Notes under the pieces: generated by a model
What the model was told of the DNA's origin: nothing
Database searches by the model: none
Seen by the model: the letters and a program-made list of their open reading frames with translations, nothing else
Program-made: the position numbers and the translations under genes
Origin: Formosa sp.
GTDB lineage: Bacteria > Bacteroidota > Bacteroidia > Flavobacteriales > Flavobacteriaceae
Assembly: GCA_018673215.1 (NCBI GenBank)
Contig: JABHDE010000037.1
Location: forward strand, 34,182 to 98,181
Direction: 5' to 3'
DNA length: 64,000 nt
Shown: positions 61,407 through 64,000 of the stretch, in pieces
Numbering within the stretch: the first letter of the stretch is position 1
Layout of the letters: the number at the start of each line of letters is the position of its first letter

Positions 61407-64000
61407 TTAGTAATTTAGGTATATCCAGCTTGTTATTGGTTTTTTTCCAGAATTAAATTGAATCACATAGAAATATGTTCCAACTGGTAACAAGTCGTTA
61501 GAGCTTGAATCCCCAGAACTCGCATCTTGCCCACACCATTGGTTGGTGTAATCATTCAATTCAAAGACTTTTACTCCATATCTGTTGTAGATTTCTGCTT
61601 TGACAATATCATCAGACGCTTCAAGATGATCTAAAACAAGGCAGTCATTCATCCCATCGCCATTTGGAGATAGTCCTTGAGGGATATCTACACAATTAGC
61701 ATTCATAAATCCAGCAACTTCAATGATTGTCGATGTTTCACATGTTGTGATAGGATCCACAACGACTACTTCTACAGGTCCAAGTTCTTGACCAGCTGTA
61801 TGTATGTAGCTATAATCAGGCCCTGATTGAACCTCCGTTCCACCAATATACCAGAAATATTCAAGATCACTACTTAAAAGATCTGCATTTAAAACATTTA
61901 CAGTGAGTTCTACATCTTCATTTTCACATTTTGTGAAGACAGTATTGTCTTCAAGTTCTGGAGTGACACCAGTAACCAAAGTAATGGTCGTTTCACCAAA
62001 ACAGTCTCTTTCATCTATTACAGTGACAAAAAACTCGCCAACTTGATCTGAACCTGAGGGAACTAAATAAGTATTATCAGGACCCGCTTGTACATCCACA
62101 CCATTATAGGTCCAATAATACGTTAACGAATCTGGAACATCTGAATTTGAAACATTCACTTCCAAAACACTGTCTTGACCTGAACAACTATAAACGATGC
62201 TTTCAGTTGGGATCGGTTCTGGACTTGGATTAATACCTACTTCCACATCATCTGTTATGGTAGCTGTTCCACCAATACAAAGGCTGTAAGTAATTGCTGC
62301 GGTATATACAGTTGTTTCAGTAGGTGCTACCGTTATGGTTTCACCAGTTCCTACAGATGTTTCTCCGTCAAACCATTCAATTGTGAAATCAGGGTCTCCT
62401 AATGAAGGTGTAAATCTCCAAAATTCATCTGTTGTATCCCAAACACCTGTGTTTCTTCCTGGAGGCGTAAATGCCTCCGTTCCTGGAATGTTTTGAACTC
62501 CAACAACAGCATTGCCACCATTCCAAGAGCTACAAGTTGGTTTGTTGTAAATATTAACATCAATTGCGTTAGAGGATTCATAAAGAATAATTTGTGAACT
62601 AGACTTAAGATCATTACAAGAACCTCCGAAATGACACACTTCTGAATAGTTTACTACAAATTGTCTTGAAGGTGTAGCACCTAAAACAACATAATTAATG
62701 TCTCCACAAACCGAAGGATCTATATCATGTCCCACTCCAAATATGTTTGCTTCTGATAAAGTCGAATTTGAAGCATTTGGTAAAGTGTCATCAGAGCCTA
62801 AAAAATATCCGTTTCCTTGTCTTGCATTTTCTAATTCGAAAGAGAGTACGCCGTTGGATCCTATTAAAATCTGACTGTAAGTATCTCCAAAGAAACAAAA
62901 CTCAAACCCGAGATCAATAACGTCAGACCATGTATCGTCAATATTCAAACTTGTTGGAGTTCCACCCGTCAGTACCGGCATTGGACATCCTTGTTGTAAA
63001 TTGACTTCATATGAGGAAGTATCTTGTCCTAAAAGATGGTAAGTAGCTGTTAGGTTCGTGCTAGTTCCTTCACAAAATGTAGTGTCTTCACCCGCATATA
63101 TAATAGAACACTCGTTTGGTGGTGGTGGACATAAAAAGGTTAAGGCTCCACTATTAACCTCACAAGAGTCATCATCGGAGTTTATGGCATTGATTATAAC
63201 ATTGACACCTGCAGTATAAGGGCCAAAAGTATATACACCCGTGCTAGTCACCGTTTGTTCCTCACTTGCCAAGTTGTCTGAAATAACTACCGATGTTGCA
63301 GTCCCTAAATCAGAAACATCCACATCAATATAGAAATCTTGACTTACTGCACAGTCCCCTAAGACAACAAAATCAACTGTTTGAGTAATACAAGATTTAC
63401 AACTAACATCAAAATCCCAAGGGGTGTAGAAAGTACTTCCATCACAATTGCCACTTCCATCAGACTCTACCTCTATATACATGGATGTTGAGGTCGATTC
63501 AATAACCAGACCTTCTAAATCATCCAAATCGTTCGTATTGTTGTTAAACAACACCGTCCCTGAGTTATCAAGTCCGTCGTATATAGTAATGTCATCATAA
63601 AAGCCTTCTATAGTACCCGCATTAAAAGTCATTGTTAAAGGATAGCCAGTTGTAGAGGTGAATACCCAAAACATGGTTTCATTACTTGTATAACAATAGT
63701 TTATGTTAACAGGAGCTCCCGATGCACAGTCCACAGTATAATTTGTTTGTTGAGTAGTTGTAAAGGTTACAGGGCCAACCCATGTAGAAAAACCATCTTC
63801 AGTACCACAATCTGCACGTACATAGGCATCATAGGTAGTTTCAAAATCCAGTCCTGTAAATTGTGTTGACGTCTCTGTTGCAGCAGTCCCATTTTCAGTT
63901 GGCGCAGGATCACCTGTAGGAACGATGATGTATTCCCAAGTGCTATTTCCGGTTCCTGCAGTCCAATCAAAATCAGCTGTACTTCCAGAAATATTAGAAA
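61407..64000 (-). CDS. T9SS-secreted adhesin-like protein with type B sorting domain (5' end outside window)
   Basis: The minus-strand frame is open from the right edge of the window to the stop at 61407, about 864 codons, so the protein starts outside. GTG 63734 is only an internal codon. In order: a fibronectin type III-like domain (DFETTYDAYVRADCGTEDGF, at about 63790-63960), a CUB-like segment (about 63600-63710; FYDDITIYDGLDNSG), a hydrophobic beta-rich region, several Ig-like/PKD-like repeats with paired Cys (about 61750-62300), and a roughly 90-residue C-terminal gliding-motility-type sorting domain (PQGLSPNGDGMNDCLVLDHL, AEIYNRYGVKVFE, GTYFYVIQF). It is the substrate-like first gene of a cassette with PorP/SprF and an OmpA protein; likely a surface adhesin. 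Confidence 0.88.
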   Translation of the reverse strand, partial: SNISGSTADFDWTAGTGNSTWEYIIVPTGDPAPTENGTAATETSTQFTGLDFETTYDAYVRADCGTEDGFSTWVGPVTFTTTQQTNYTVDCASGAPVNINYCYTSNETMFWVFTSTTGYPLTMTFNAGTIEGFYDDITIYDGLDNSGTVLFNNNTNDLDDLEGLVIESTSTSMYIEVESDGSGNCDGSTFYTPWDFDVSCKSCITQTVDFVVLGDCAVSQDFYIDVDVSDLGTATSVVISDNLASEEQTVTSTGVYTFGPYTAGVNVIINAINSDDDSCEVNSGALTFLCPPPPNECSIIYAGEDTTFCEGTSTNLTATYHLLGQDTSSYEVNLQQGCPMPVLTGGTPTSLNIDDTWSDVIDLGFEFCFFGDTYSQILIGSNGVLSFELENARQGNGYFLGSDDTLPNASNSTLSEANIFGVGHDIDPSVCGDINYVVLGATPSRQFVVNYSEVCHFGGSCNDLKSSSQIILYESSNAIDVNIYNKPTCSSWNGGNAVVGVQNIPGTEAFTPPGRNTGVWDTTDEFWRFTPSLGDPDFTIEWFDGETSVGTGETITVAPTETTVYTAAITYSLCIGGTATITDDVEVGINPSPEPIPTESIVYSCSGQDSVLEVNVSNSDVPDSLTYYWTYNGVDVQAGPDNTYLVPSGSDQVGEFFVTVIDERDCFGETTITLVTGVTPELEDNTVFTKCENEDVELTVNVLNADLLSSDLEYFWYIGGTEVQSGPDYSYIHTAGQELGPVEVVVVDPITTCETSTIIEVAGFMNANCVDIPQGLSPNGDGMNDCLVLDHLEASDDIVKAEIYNRYGVKVFELNDYTNQWCGQDASSGDSSSNDLLPVGTYFYVIQFNSGKKPITSWIYLNY

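Noticed and set aside
63767..63970. 67-codon minus-strand frame at the right edge
   Set aside because: It lies in a different frame from the adhesin-like gene, whose own frame is open here and encodes a fibronectin-like domain.

Overview
The window is low-GC chromosomal DNA from a member of the Bacteroidetes, almost certainly a marine-type Flavobacteriaceae. Evidence: an Alternative Complex III plus cytochrome oxidase operon, type IX secretion (T9SS)/gliding genes (sprA, porT, a PorP/SprF gene, a TPR-PD40-OmpA gene and a giant adhesin-like gene with a C-terminal sorting domain), TonB-dependent receptors paired with lipoproteins, a eukaryote-like IleRS, and promoters that match the Bacteroidetes -7 element TAnnTTTG. 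Most of the window is ordinary core genome. I see no insertion sequence, prophage or CRISPR array.

Layout. 1-10059: the respiratory operon actB-C-D-E-F-coxB-coxA, entered after actA, ending at a strong terminator. 10133-16475: ruvB, queG, an AT-rich orphan LacI regulator on the minus strand, a 3' remnant of a gamma-glutamyltransferase gene, maeB and ruvA. 16481-24608: the 2451-codon sprA (TTG start), gcvH and a VanZ-like gene. 24668-26283: two tandem TonB-type energy transducers, the second broken by one in-frame TAG. 26340-28794: retropepsin-like protease, tatD, ansA and tRNA-Ser(GGA). 28988-31355: exbB, an unknown 4-TM protein and two exbD genes, the inner-membrane motor that would drive TonB. 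31430-32728: porT and a PAP2-like membrane protein.

32899-37311: ileS, a DksA-like gene and lspA as a tight operon. 37317-38792: rimK and 5-formyl-THF cyclo-ligase on the minus strand. 38878-47647: uvrC, a patatin-barrel fusion, a DUF3108 protein, kynA, an M23 peptidase and pgi. 47769-58477: an accessory nutrient-uptake region with two TonB-dependent receptor/lipoprotein pairs flanking a secreted endonuclease/exonuclease/phosphatase-family enzyme, plus two small membrane proteins. 58534-64000: a minus-strand T9SS cassette of adhesin-like protein, PorP/SprF and TPR-PD40-OmpA protein; the first gene runs off the right edge.

The best candidate for a poorly described system is 47769-58477: two receptor/lipoprotein pairs whose lipoproteins share a C-terminal jelly-roll-like domain, with a DUF5689-type OB-fold domain on one and a fourfold internal repeat on the other, around a secreted EEP-fold enzyme. 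I infer uptake of phosphorylated or nucleic-acid-derived material, but this is a hypothesis. Other notable points are the swapped GXHH signature in IleRS, the nonsense-split TonB paralogue, the ggt remnant beside a foreign-looking LacI gene, and several promoters sitting only 4-5 bases before the start codon.
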